A stretch of DNA of 9,432 nt from Bacteroidota bacterium (GCA_018224415.1 JAGTUZ010000023.1:1-9432), one strand, 5' to 3'. Shown: positions 1 to 7,109, numbered from the stretch's first letter. Numbers and translations: made by a program. The notes: generated by a model from the sequence alone, not told the origin.

Positions 1-282
1 ATCGACGGTATCGATGTCATGCGCGGCAACCGTCCCCGCGCCCGGCGCGACCTCGACCTTGCCAACGGACCCGCCAAGCTCTGCCAGGCCTTCGCCATCG
101 TGGCGGAGCACAACGGCCTGCACCTCGACGGCGCCGTCGTGGGCATCGCCGATGCCCCACCGGTCCCGGAATCATCCATTATCGTCACAACACGCGTGGG
201 TATCAGCAGGAGTCGCGAACTCCCCTGGCGATTTCTGATCGCAGGTTCACCGCATGTCTCCCCCAGTCGTCCCTCCGCCTGA
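1..282 (+). CDS. mpg: 3-methyladenine DNA glycosylase (AAG/MPG family), C-terminal part, 5' truncated by window edge
   Basis: The frame is open from base 1 and ends at TGA 280-282, giving 93 residues. The fragment carries the typical end of the AAG/MPG family: a 'NGPAKLCQAFAI' block (around residues 22-33), then a 'TTRVGI' strand, a 'LPWRF' motif and a closing 'GSPHVS' motif. Enzymes of this family flip damaged purines such as 3-methyladenine and hypoxanthine out of the helix and cut the glycosidic bond, which starts base excision repair in the cytoplasm. The catalytic Glu region and the N-terminal half lie upstream of the window, so activity cannot be judged here. An internal ATG at 19-21 is not the likely start, because conserved family sequence continues upstream of it. 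The next gene is 223 bases away and functionally unrelated. Confidence 0.85.
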   Translation: MDGIDVMRGNRPRARRDLDLANGPAKLCQAFAIVAEHNGLHLDGAVVGIADAPPVPESSIIVTTRVGISRSRELPWRFLIAGSPHVSPSRPSA

Positions 283-505
283 GCTGGTCCGCAACCCCTT
301 ATTATTTCAGGACATGAAAAAAATATTCGCGGTCTTGGTATCCGTTTATTTTTTTCCCATTTTTACAAGAGATACTTCTGTCCGAAACTATCGCACCAAC
401 CGTCGACGATGACTCCCGGAATGCCCCGAATGCTTCGATCATACATCTCTTCGATTTCACGACCCCGCCTGTTTTTCTCCATGCAACAATACAAAGGAAG
501 GTATC
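283..505. other. Intergenic region upstream of the redox operon
   Basis: This 223-base gap separates the DNA glycosylase from the redox operon. Bases of about 299-371 are clearly richer in A and T than the surrounding genes, which fits a promoter region. I see no convincing -35/-10 pair, no strong terminator hairpin for the upstream gene, and no clear Rex-type or other redox operator palindrome. A 32-codon reading frame (314-412) starts with a signal-peptide-like or membrane-like stretch but has a poorly placed ribosome binding site, so I do not call it a gene. The last dozen bases hold the strong Shine-Dalgarno sequence AAAGGAAGG (493-501) of the next gene. Confidence 0.5.
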
Positions 506-1000
506 ATGGACACGGGAGCCTATGCGTTCCTCCTGTTCAGCGGACCGGAGCATCTCGTTCCGGCCATTGACGCAGCGAGGGCCCTGCCGGCCGTACGGAG
601 CTGGCACGCTGTTGACGGCCACTATCACCTCGTCCTGACACTCGCGGAGGCGGACGACGCCGTTCGCGCGGCGCTCGAGGCGCTGCCCGGTGTCGCGGAG
701 CTGCTGTACTGTCCGGTCGAGACGGAAGTGACCGGCGGCTTCACACCCGATCCCGAACTGTGCCACGCCTTCCTGACCATGGAAATCGACGAGGCGCGTC
801 GCGCCGAGGTGGGGCAGGCGCTGCAGGACATGCAGCCCATCCGTTTCGGCGCCCTGGCCTTCGGGGCCTGCGGCTGCGTGGCCGCGCTCAGCGGACCCAG
901 CTTCGAGGCGGTGGACGCGGTGGTGGAAAAGCACATCCGTCCGATCGACGGCGTGCTGCGCGTCAAACGCGACTGGATCATTGACCTCACCCAACTGTAA
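506..1000 (+). CDS. Small protein with two tandem Lrp/AsnC-type RAM-like domains, no helix-turn-helix
   Basis: This is a 164-residue protein. The ATG at 506 follows AAAGGAAGG at 493-501, an excellent ribosome binding site. I see no HTH, signal peptide or membrane segment. Residues of about 5-75 and 86-162 each read as a beta-alpha-beta-beta-alpha-beta unit like the ligand-binding/dimerisation (RAM) domain of Lrp/AsnC proteins. The second ends in the characteristic 'VVEKHIRPIDGV' helix-turn followed by a beta strand. Stand-alone RAM proteins exist, but a tandem pair is less usual. The second unit has a Cys-Gly-Cys (C122, C124) where RAM domains usually have a Gly-x-Tyr/Phe-Asp ligand-site turn; C69 and C86 are also present. 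It ends 10 bases before the NuoE-like gene, so it is probably co-transcribed and may be an assembly, sensor or regulatory partner of the complex. That role is inference. The fold assignment is by pattern only. Confidence 0.7.
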   Translation: MDTGAYAFLLFSGPEHLVPAIDAARALPAVRSWHAVDGHYHLVLTLAEADDAVRAALEALPGVAELLYCPVETEVTGGFTPDPELCHAFLTMEIDEARRAEVGQALQDMQPIRFGALAFGACGCVAALSGPSFEAVDAVVEKHIRPIDGVLRVKRDWIIDLTQL

Positions 1001-1010
1001 AGGCAGACAG

Positions 1011-1502
1011 ATGGCAGAATCACACGAGGAATTCAAACAATTCAACGTCGACCTCTGGAAATTCGACGGGCACGAGGGTGCCCTCATTCCGCTCCTGCAG
1101 TCGGCGCAGGACACCTACGGCTACGTGCCCGAAAAGGCGATGCACTACATCAGCCATGTGACCGGCATTCCCGCCGCGGAGATCTACGGCGTGGTGACGT
1201 TTTACGCGCAGTTCCGGACGCGTCCGCTGGGCAAGAACATCATCCGCGTCTGCAACGGCACGGCCTGCCACGTCAATGGCGTGAAGATGCTGTACGACAC
1301 GCTGCAGGAAGAGCTGGGCATCAACTACGAGGAAACCACCGACGACGGACTGTTTTCGCTGGTCTCGGTCGCCTGCCTCGGCTGCTGCTCTCTCGCACCC
1401 GTGCTGACCATCAACGGCGAAGTCCATGGACGCCTCAACGTGGCGAAGACGCGAAAGATCATCCGGGAGTTCCGGACACGCACCAAGGCATCGGAACAGT
1501 AA
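1011..1502 (+). CDS. nuoE: NuoE/HydC-like [2Fe-2S] thioredoxin-fold subunit of an NAD(H)-dependent redox complex
   Basis: This 163-residue protein is a normal length for the NuoE (24 kDa) family. The ATG at 1011 is preceded by AAAGG at 999-1003. A TTG further upstream at 981 would overlap the preceding gene and adds no family sequence, so I chose 1011. Residues of about 18-75 form the helical N-terminal part ('YGYVPEKAM', 'IYGVVTFYAQF'), followed by the thioredoxin-like [2Fe-2S] domain. Its ligands C81, C86, C122 and C126 have spacing C-x4-C-x35-C-x3-C. In complex I and in HydABC-type hydrogenases this subunit sits beside the FMN site of NuoF and holds the off-path N1a-type cluster. It should bind the next gene's product, 14 bases downstream. 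The family is clear; which complex it serves is read from its neighbours, not from this sequence. Confidence 0.93.
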   Translation: MAESHEEFKQFNVDLWKFDGHEGALIPLLQSAQDTYGYVPEKAMHYISHVTGIPAAEIYGVVTFYAQFRTRPLGKNIIRVCNGTACHVNGVKMLYDTLQEELGINYEETTDDGLFSLVSVACLGCCSLAPVLTINGEVHGRLNVAKTRKIIREFRTRTKASEQ

Positions 1503-1516
1503 GGCGGAGCATACAC

Positions 1517-3271
1517 ATGAAAACCATTCTCGTAGGACTCGGAACCTGTGGCATCTCCGCAGGCGGCGAAAAAGTCTACCGGGCGCTGCAGGAGGAGCTC
1601 AAGGAGCATCCCGGCACGTTCGAACTGAAGGAAACCGGCTGTATCGGCATGTGCTACCGCGAACCGCTCGTGGAAGTGATCGACGACGGTGAGAGCCATC
1701 TCTATGCCGAGGTCACGCCCGAGCGCATCGGACGCATCGTCGAAGAGGACGTTATCGGCGGCACGCAGATCGACGACTGGCTCGCGCTGGCCGGCGGACA
1801 GGCCGAGGGTTTCTTCGACAAGCAGGTGCGCATCGTGCTGCGCAACAGCGGCATCATCGATCCCGGCAGCATCGAGGAATACATCGCGCGTGACGGATAC
1901 CAGGGAGTCACCAAGGCGCTCAAGGAGATGACGCCGGAAGAGGTGATCAAGGACGTGCTCGACTCCGGACTGCGCGGCCGTGGCGGCGGCGGCTTCCCGA
2001 CCGGGAAGAAGTGGGAATTCACCCGCGCGTCCGCCGGCGACAAGAAATACATCATCTGCAACGCCGATGAAGGCGATCCGGGCGCGTTCATGGACCGATC
2101 GGTGCTCGAGAGCGATCCCCATTCGGTGCTCGAGGGCATGATGATCGCGGGCTACGCCATCGGCGCCGACGAGGCCTACATTTACTGCCGCGCCGAATAC
2201 CCGAAGGCCATCGCGCGATTGCGTCAGGCCATCTCGCAGGCGCAGCGCCGCGGCCTGCTCGGTGAAGACATCCTCGGGACGGGATTCAACTTCCACATCA
2301 AGATCAAGGAAGGCGCCGGCGCCTTTGTCTGCGGCGAAGAGACGGCGCTGATCGCGTCGATCGAAGGACGCCGCGGCATGCCGCGCTTCCGTCCGCCGTT
2401 CCCTGCGGTGTCGGGACTCTGGGGCAAGCCGACGAACATCAACAATGTCGAGACCTTCGCCAACATCCCCTGGATCATCCAGAACGGCGGGGCGGCCTTC
2501 GCGGCCTATGGCACGGAAAACAGCAAGGGCACGAAGGTGTTTGCCATGGCCGGCAAGGTGCAGCGCACCGGGCTGATCGAGGTGCCGATGGGACTCACCA
2601 TCCGCTCGATCATCTTCGACGTGTGCGGCGGCATCATCGACAACAAACGTTTCAAGGCCGTGCAGATGGGCGGTCCGTCGGGCGGCTGCATTCCCGCCGA
2701 AATGTGCGACATCGGCGTCGACTATCAGGAAGTCAACAAGACCGGCGCCATCATGGGCTCGGGCGGCTTGATCGTCATGGACGAAACCACCTGCATGGTC
2801 GACGTGGCGAAGTTCTTCCTGACCTTCACACAGGCGGAATCCTGCGGCAAATGCACGTTCTGCCGCATCGGCACGAAGCGCAGGCGCGAGATTCCCGAGC
2901 GCATCACCGACGGGCAGGGCACGATGGACGACCTCGACAATCTCGAGGAACTCAGCGACCAGATCCGCGCCGCCTCGCTCTGTGGTCTCGGACAAACGGC
3001 TCCGAATCCCGTCATCACCACGCTCAAATATTTCCGCGACGAGTACGAGGCGCACATCGTCGACAAGAAGTGTCCGGCGCATGTGTGCACGCCACTGCTC
3101 ACCTACACGATCAACGAACTCTGCAACGGCTGCACGGCCTGCGCCCGCGCATGTCCCACCGCCGCCATCACCGGCGAGAAAAAGGGCATGCATTTCCTCG
3201 ACCAGGAACTCTGCATCAAATGCGGAAAATGTTTCACTGTCTGTCGCTTCGACGCGGTCACGAAGGATTGA
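1517..3271 (+). CDS. nuoF: NuoF/HydB-like FMN- and NAD(H)-binding subunit with N-terminal thioredoxin-like and C-terminal 2x[4Fe-4S] domains
   Basis: This 584-residue protein starts at an ATG with AGGCGGAG just upstream (1502-1509). It is longer than the complex I NuoF (about 430-450 residues) and has the HydB layout. Residues 1-85 are a thioredoxin-like [2Fe-2S] domain with only three visible cysteines (C11, C42, C46). From about 130 comes the FMN/NAD(H) core, with the glycine-rich loop at 153-163 ('RGRGGGGFPTG') and an 'NADEGDPGAF' motif. An SLBB-like region follows, then the [4Fe-4S] motif C443-x2-C446-x2-C449 with C489. A Cys-containing linker (C519, C524) leads to two ferredoxin clusters: C536, C539, C542, C546 and C566, C569, C572, C576. 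It should exchange electrons with NAD(H) through FMN and pass them to the clusters. The C-terminal ferredoxin domain is what soluble bifurcating complexes have and respiratory complex I lacks. Its stop is 8 bases from the next start. Confidence 0.93.
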   Translation: MKTILVGLGTCGISAGGEKVYRALQEELKEHPGTFELKETGCIGMCYREPLVEVIDDGESHLYAEVTPERIGRIVEEDVIGGTQIDDWLALAGGQAEGFFDKQVRIVLRNSGIIDPGSIEEYIARDGYQGVTKALKEMTPEEVIKDVLDSGLRGRGGGGFPTGKKWEFTRASAGDKKYIICNADEGDPGAFMDRSVLESDPHSVLEGMMIAGYAIGADEAYIYCRAEYPKAIARLRQAISQAQRRGLLGEDILGTGFNFHIKIKEGAGAFVCGEETALIASIEGRRGMPRFRPPFPAVSGLWGKPTNINNVETFANIPWIIQNGGAAFAAYGTENSKGTKVFAMAGKVQRTGLIEVPMGLTIRSIIFDVCGGIIDNKRFKAVQMGGPSGGCIPAEMCDIGVDYQEVNKTGAIMGSGGLIVMDETTCMVDVAKFFLTFTQAESCGKCTFCRIGTKRRREIPERITDGQGTMDDLDNLEELSDQIRAASLCGLGQTAPNPVITTLKYFRDEYEAHIVDKKCPAHVCTPLLTYTINELCNGCTACARACPTAAITGEKKGMHFLDQELCIKCGKCFTVCRFDAVTKD

Positions 3272-3279
3272 GGTCACCC

Positions 3280-6200
3280 ATGGTAACACTGACGATAAAC
3301 GGAACGCAGATCACCGCCTCCCCCGACAAGACCATACTCCAGGTCTGCCACGAACAGGGCATCGATCACATCCCCACGCTCTGCTACGACGAGAAGCTGC
3401 CGCCATTCGGCGCCTGCTTCCTCTGCGTCGTGGAGATGGAAGGGCAGAACCGCCTCTTTCCGGCCTGCGCGACGAAAGTGGGCGAGGGCATGGTCGTCAA
3501 CACGGCCTCGCAGAAGGTGCGCCGCGCGCGCAAGACCTGCCTCGAACTGATCGTGTCGAACCACTACGCCGATTGTTTCGGACCCTGCCGTCTGAATTGT
3601 CCGGCCGACGTGGACATCCAGGGCTACATGTCCCTGATCAGCATGGGCAAGTTCCAGGAAGCCGTCGCGCTCATCAAGGAAAAGAACCCGCTGCCGTCGG
3701 TCTGCGGTCGCGTCTGCACGCGCAAATGCGAGGTGAACTGCCGCCGCACGCTGGTCGACTCGCCGGTGGGCATCGACTTCCTCAAGCGCTACGTCGCCGA
3801 CCAGGACATGATCGGCGACATGTGGAAGCCCGAGGTCAAGGACGACAACGGCGTGCGCGTCGCCATCATCGGCGGCGGGCCGGCCGGACTCACCGCGGCC
3901 TATTATCTGGCCATCGAGGGCTACCGCCCCGTGATCTACGAGGCCCTGCCGCATCTCGGCGGCATGCTCCGCTACGGCATTCCGGAGTACCGGCTCCCGA
4001 AAGACGTGCTCGACAAGGAAATCAGCTGGATCACCGATCTCGGTGTGGAAGTGCATACGAGCCGCAAGCTCGGTCGTGACTTCTCCATGGACGATCTCTT
4101 CGACCAGGGCTTCCGCTCGGTGTTTGTCGGACTCGGCGCGCAGGTGGGCAAGCCCATGGCCGTGGAGAACGAAGAGGCCGAGGGCGTGCTGAGCGGCGTC
4201 GACTTCCTGCGCCAGGTCGAGATGAAGGAGCAGCCCGACATCAAGGGACGCGTGGTTGTGGTCGGCGGCGGCAACACCGCCATCGACGCCGCGCGCACAT
4301 CGCTGCGCCTTGGCGCTGACGAGGTCATCCTGCTCTATCGCCGCACGCGGAAGGAAATGCCGGCCAACGAGATCGAAATCGTCGCCGCCGAGGAGGAAGG
4401 CGTCCGAATGGAATTCCTCGCCGCTCCGGTGCGCGTGAATGTCGAGGAGGACCGTATGAAGTCCGTCCGCTGCATCCGCATGGAACTCGGCGAACCCGAC
4501 GCGTCGGGCCGTCGGCGTCCGGTGGTCGTGGATGGATCGGATTTCGACCTTGAATGCGACTGGATCATTTCCGCCATCGGACAGGAACCCGATCTCGGCG
4601 GCGTCACGGGCGACGAGAAAATCGCCGTCACGAAATGGAAAACGATCGAGGCGAAGTCGGGGACGTTCGACACCGACCGTCCGGGCGTGTTCTCGGGTGG
4701 CGACGTCGTGACGGGACCCGCCGACGCGATCGACGCGATCGCGGCGGGACGCATGGCCGCCCGCGCCATCGACAAGTACCTGCAGACCGGAGAGATCGTG
4801 CCACTGACCGATCGCTTCGAAAGCAAGCGCGACAACTTCCACAAGATGACGCGCGAGGACATTCCCCTCGTGAAGGAAAGCGTGCGCCATCACGCGGACG
4901 AGGTACCCGCGGCCGACCGCATCAAAGGCTTCATGGAAGTCGAGCACGCCTACGACGACAAGACCGCTTTCGAGGAGGCGCTGCGCTGTGCCGAATGCGG
5001 ATGCGATGCCGGGCTGTCGTGCCGGCTGCAGGATTACTGCAGCGAGTATGGCGTCGACCAGCAGCGCTTCGTCGGCGAGTACAACCGCTACCAGGCCGAC
5101 ACCCGCCACCCCTTCATCAAGATCGACTCGAACAAGTGCATCAACTGCGGTCGCTGCGTCAACACCTGCAAGGAAATCCTGAACGTCGCGGCACTGGGCT
5201 TTGTCAACCGTGGTTTCCGCACCATCGTCAAGCCGGCGATGGAGAAGGCGCTGCACGAAACCAACTGCGTTGCTTGCGGCAACTGCATCGACGTGTGTCC
5301 AACCGGCACGCTCGTCGAGAAAATGCCGTTCCGCCGTTCGGGTCCCTGGCAGATGGACGCTGTGTTCAACATCTGCAACTACTGCTCGGTCGGCTGCAAC
5401 GTCACCATGAAGGTGAAGGCAGCGGACCTCTTCTACGTCGCCGGCGCTTCGCCGGAGATGGGTCCCAACTACGGCGAGCTTTGTGTGCGCGGCCGCTTCG
5501 GCTACCAGCACTACCTCGACGGCAGCCGCGTGAAAAAGCCGATGGTGCGCAAGGGCGGCGAGCTTGTGGACGTTTCCTGGGACGAGGCCTTCGAAGCCAT
5601 CCACAAGGGACGCGCGCGCATTCTCGAGGACTACGGACCCGACAGCATGCTTGTCACCGCTTCGCCCAAGTTGAGCGACGAGGAACTGTATCTCGCCGGT
5701 CGCTACGCGCGCACCGCGCTTCGGACCAACAATCTCGCGTCCTTCCACCAGATGGTGAGCGGCGCCGACTACCACGCCCTCGACGAGATGCTCGGCAGCA
5801 CGCTGGCGAGCGCGGATCTCGAAGACCTTGAAAACGCCGACCTCTATCTCTTCCTCGGTGGCAATCCGACCACCGACAATCCCGTCCTTGGCTGGCGGAT
5901 GAAGCGGCGGATGCGTGCCGGTACGGAAGCCATCGTGATCAATTCGGCGGAGATCGATCTCGTCTCGCATGCGACGCTGTGGGCCGATCCGCGTCGCGGC
6001 ACGGCAACCAAGCTGCTTGCCGGCGTGATCGCGGAGCTTCTGCGCCGCGGCGCCGTCAACGAGGATTTCATCACGCGCCGCACCGTCAATTTCGAGCAGG
6101 TGAAAAACCAGCTCGAGAGCGAGGACCTGCACGAAGTGGCGTTGGTCACGGGTGTGTCCGAACTGAAGATCCGCGCCATTGTCGAGCTGCTCTCCGATCC

Positions 6201-7011
6201 GTCAAAGAAGATCGTCGCATGGTACAATCTCGACAGCCGTCTCGACCGCGCGAGCGACGACCTCAAGGCGCTTGCCACGCTGATGATGATGCTGGGCAAG
6301 GTCGGCGTGAAGGGCTCGGGCATCGCGCTGTTCAGCAGCGAGTGCAATCACACGGGCATGAACGTGGCCGGCTTCGACCGGCAGTTGCTGCCTGGCGGGG
6401 CCAGCATCAACAACAAGCGCATCCTTGATGCGGTCAGCCGCTTCTGGAAACAGGACATCGGCGAAGTCGTTGCAGGCGGAACGAATCTCGCGCGGAAGAT
6501 GCGCGAGGACAAGATCCGCGGTGCGATGGTGTTCGGAGAGAATCCCGCCGCATCCGAGGATTACAACGGATTCGTGAACAACCTCGAATTCCTCGTCGTC
6601 GCCGACATGTTCCTCACCGAGACCGCCCAGGCCGCGGACGTCTTCCTGCCGCTCGCGGCGTACTGGGAAGGCGAGGGGCATTTCACGAACTGGGCAGGGC
6701 AGCGCCAGAAGACCAACGCCATCGGCGAGCCGCTGGCGGGTTTGGGCAACATCGCCATTCTCCGTCGACTGATCGAGATGGAAGGTCTCGCGCCATCGTT
6801 CACCGGGTACGAAGACCTGTCGGCCGAGATCATGTCGTTTATCCGGCAGCAGGGGACGGAAGGTCATATCGATATGGCATTTCCGACCGAGGATGGAAAG
6901 GCGCATTTCATTCTCTTCTCCTCGCAGGTGCTCCCGACCAGCGCCCGCATTCCGGCCGTGCTGGAAGTCGATGCCCGCATGAACGAGCGACTGTCTCACA
7001 TCCACGCGTGA
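3280..7011 (+). CDS. NuoG head - NfnB/GltD-like FAD/NAD(P)H oxidoreductase - ferredoxin - degenerate MopB fusion protein
   Basis: This is a 1243-residue protein. The ATG at 3280 follows GAGGT (3270-3274), which overlaps the previous stop; the frame stays open further upstream, but that part is a shadow of the NuoF-like gene. Domains in order: NuoG-type [2Fe-2S] with C35, C46, C49, C63 (C-x10-C-x2-C-x13-C); a Cys-rich domain (Fer4_20-like) with H95, C99, C103, C107 and C142, C146, C150, C154; an NfnB/GltD module with FAD motif GGGPAG (198-203), NAD(P)H motif GGGN (329-332) followed by 'YRRTRKEMPA', and an FAD-closing 'SGGD' (472-475); a Cys-rich linker C570-C587; two [4Fe-4S] motifs (C620/623/626/630 and C663/666/669/673); and a MopB domain whose [4Fe-4S] ligands are C699, C702, C706, C735. 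Val826 and Ser827 occupy the Cys/Sec and His positions of formate dehydrogenase, and no domain IV follows. It is probably the NAD(P)H and ferredoxin-side subunit of a bifurcating complex with the two preceding gene products. Confidence 0.9.
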   Translation: MVTLTINGTQITASPDKTILQVCHEQGIDHIPTLCYDEKLPPFGACFLCVVEMEGQNRLFPACATKVGEGMVVNTASQKVRRARKTCLELIVSNHYADCFGPCRLNCPADVDIQGYMSLISMGKFQEAVALIKEKNPLPSVCGRVCTRKCEVNCRRTLVDSPVGIDFLKRYVADQDMIGDMWKPEVKDDNGVRVAIIGGGPAGLTAAYYLAIEGYRPVIYEALPHLGGMLRYGIPEYRLPKDVLDKEISWITDLGVEVHTSRKLGRDFSMDDLFDQGFRSVFVGLGAQVGKPMAVENEEAEGVLSGVDFLRQVEMKEQPDIKGRVVVVGGGNTAIDAARTSLRLGADEVILLYRRTRKEMPANEIEIVAAEEEGVRMEFLAAPVRVNVEEDRMKSVRCIRMELGEPDASGRRRPVVVDGSDFDLECDWIISAIGQEPDLGGVTGDEKIAVTKWKTIEAKSGTFDTDRPGVFSGGDVVTGPADAIDAIAAGRMAARAIDKYLQTGEIVPLTDRFESKRDNFHKMTREDIPLVKESVRHHADEVPAADRIKGFMEVEHAYDDKTAFEEALRCAECGCDAGLSCRLQDYCSEYGVDQQRFVGEYNRYQADTRHPFIKIDSNKCINCGRCVNTCKEILNVAALGFVNRGFRTIVKPAMEKALHETNCVACGNCIDVCPTGTLVEKMPFRRSGPWQMDAVFNICNYCSVGCNVTMKVKAADLFYVAGASPEMGPNYGELCVRGRFGYQHYLDGSRVKKPMVRKGGELVDVSWDEAFEAIHKGRARILEDYGPDSMLVTASPKLSDEELYLAGRYARTALRTNNLASFHQMVSGADYHALDEMLGSTLASADLEDLENADLYLFLGGNPTTDNPVLGWRMKRRMRAGTEAIVINSAEIDLVSHATLWADPRRGTATKLLAGVIAELLRRGAVNEDFITRRTVNFEQVKNQLESEDLHEVALVTGVSELKIRAIVELLSDPSKKIVAWYNLDSRLDRASDDLKALATLMMMLGKVGVKGSGIALFSSECNHTGMNVAGFDRQLLPGGASINNKRILDAVSRFWKQDIGEVVAGGTNLARKMREDKIRGAMVFGENPAASEDYNGFVNNLEFLVVADMFLTETAQAADVFLPLAAYWEGEGHFTNWAGQRQKTNAIGEPLAGLGNIAILRRLIEMEGLAPSFTGYEDLSAEIMSFIRQQGTEGHIDMAFPTEDGKAHFILFSSQVLPTSARIPAVLEVDARMNERLSHIHA

Positions 7012-7056
7012 TCCCGTTGATATAGGTGATTCCGTTGATTCAAACGTGATCCCGAT
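7008..7056 (+). repeat. Three short degenerate direct repeats (GTGATYCCGTTGAT) spanning the operon's stop codon
   Basis: GTGATCCCGTTGAT (7008-7021), GTGATTCCGTTGAT (7026-7039) and a shorter GTGATCCCGAT (7046-7056) lie 18 and 20 bases apart. The first copy contains the TGA stop (7009-7011). The first two differ at one of 14 positions. They sit between the stop codon and the terminator hairpin. This may be a small local duplication; no function can be assigned. Confidence 0.6.
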
Positions 7057-7083
7057 CTTTTTTTCCCTTCATCCGCCCTGGGC

Positions 7084-7109
7084 CATCCGCCCGGGGCGGA
7101 TGTGTTTTT
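7084..7109 (+). terminator. Rho-independent terminator of the redox operon
   Basis: CATCCGC (7084-7090) pairs with GCGGATG (7096-7102) across a five-base loop, and the arms can be drawn as nine perfect complementary bases if the loop is ignored. A T-rich run, TGTTTTT (7103-7109), follows directly. This is the standard form of an intrinsic terminator and closes the operon about 75 bases after its last stop. An extra copy of the left arm lies just upstream at 7070-7078. Confidence 0.75.

Noticed and set aside
283..505. Rex-type operator or riboswitch upstream of the operon
   Set aside because: I looked for a TTGTGA/TCACAA-type palindrome and for a structured leader and saw neither.
506..1000. 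Lrp/AsnC transcription regulator
   Set aside because: No N-terminal helix-turn-helix is present; the chain begins directly with the first RAM-like strand.
2623..3279. Upstream extension of the fusion protein's frame into the NuoF-like gene
   Set aside because: The extension is His/Arg-rich out-of-frame NuoF sequence. Family similarity begins at the ATG at 3280, which has a ribosome binding site.
1325..3289. Very long open frame on the minus strand opposite the NuoF-like gene
   Set aside because: It has no recognisable motifs and is rich in His, Ala, Arg and Asp, as expected when a GC-rich coding strand is read in reverse. The + strand here is unambiguously NuoF-like.
3274..6132. 952-codon open frame on the minus strand opposite the fusion gene
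   Set aside because: It is a shadow of the codon bias of the fusion gene: no domain pattern, low-complexity composition, and no ribosome binding site considered convincing.
3280..7011. Catalytic formate dehydrogenase alpha subunit
   Set aside because: The MopB [4Fe-4S] motif is present, but the Cys/Sec ligand and following His are Val-Ser, and the C-terminal MopB domain is missing.
1011..7011. Bifurcating [FeFe]-hydrogenase (HydABC)
   Set aside because: The NuoE/NuoF parts fit, but none of the H-cluster motifs of HydA occurs in the third protein, whose C-terminal half is MopB-like instead.
1011..7011. Peripheral arm of respiratory complex I
   Set aside because: No membrane or quinone-module genes (NuoA, B, C/D, H and so on) are next to it, and the NuoF subunit carries extra soluble-complex ferredoxin domains and the NuoG chain an NfnB module.
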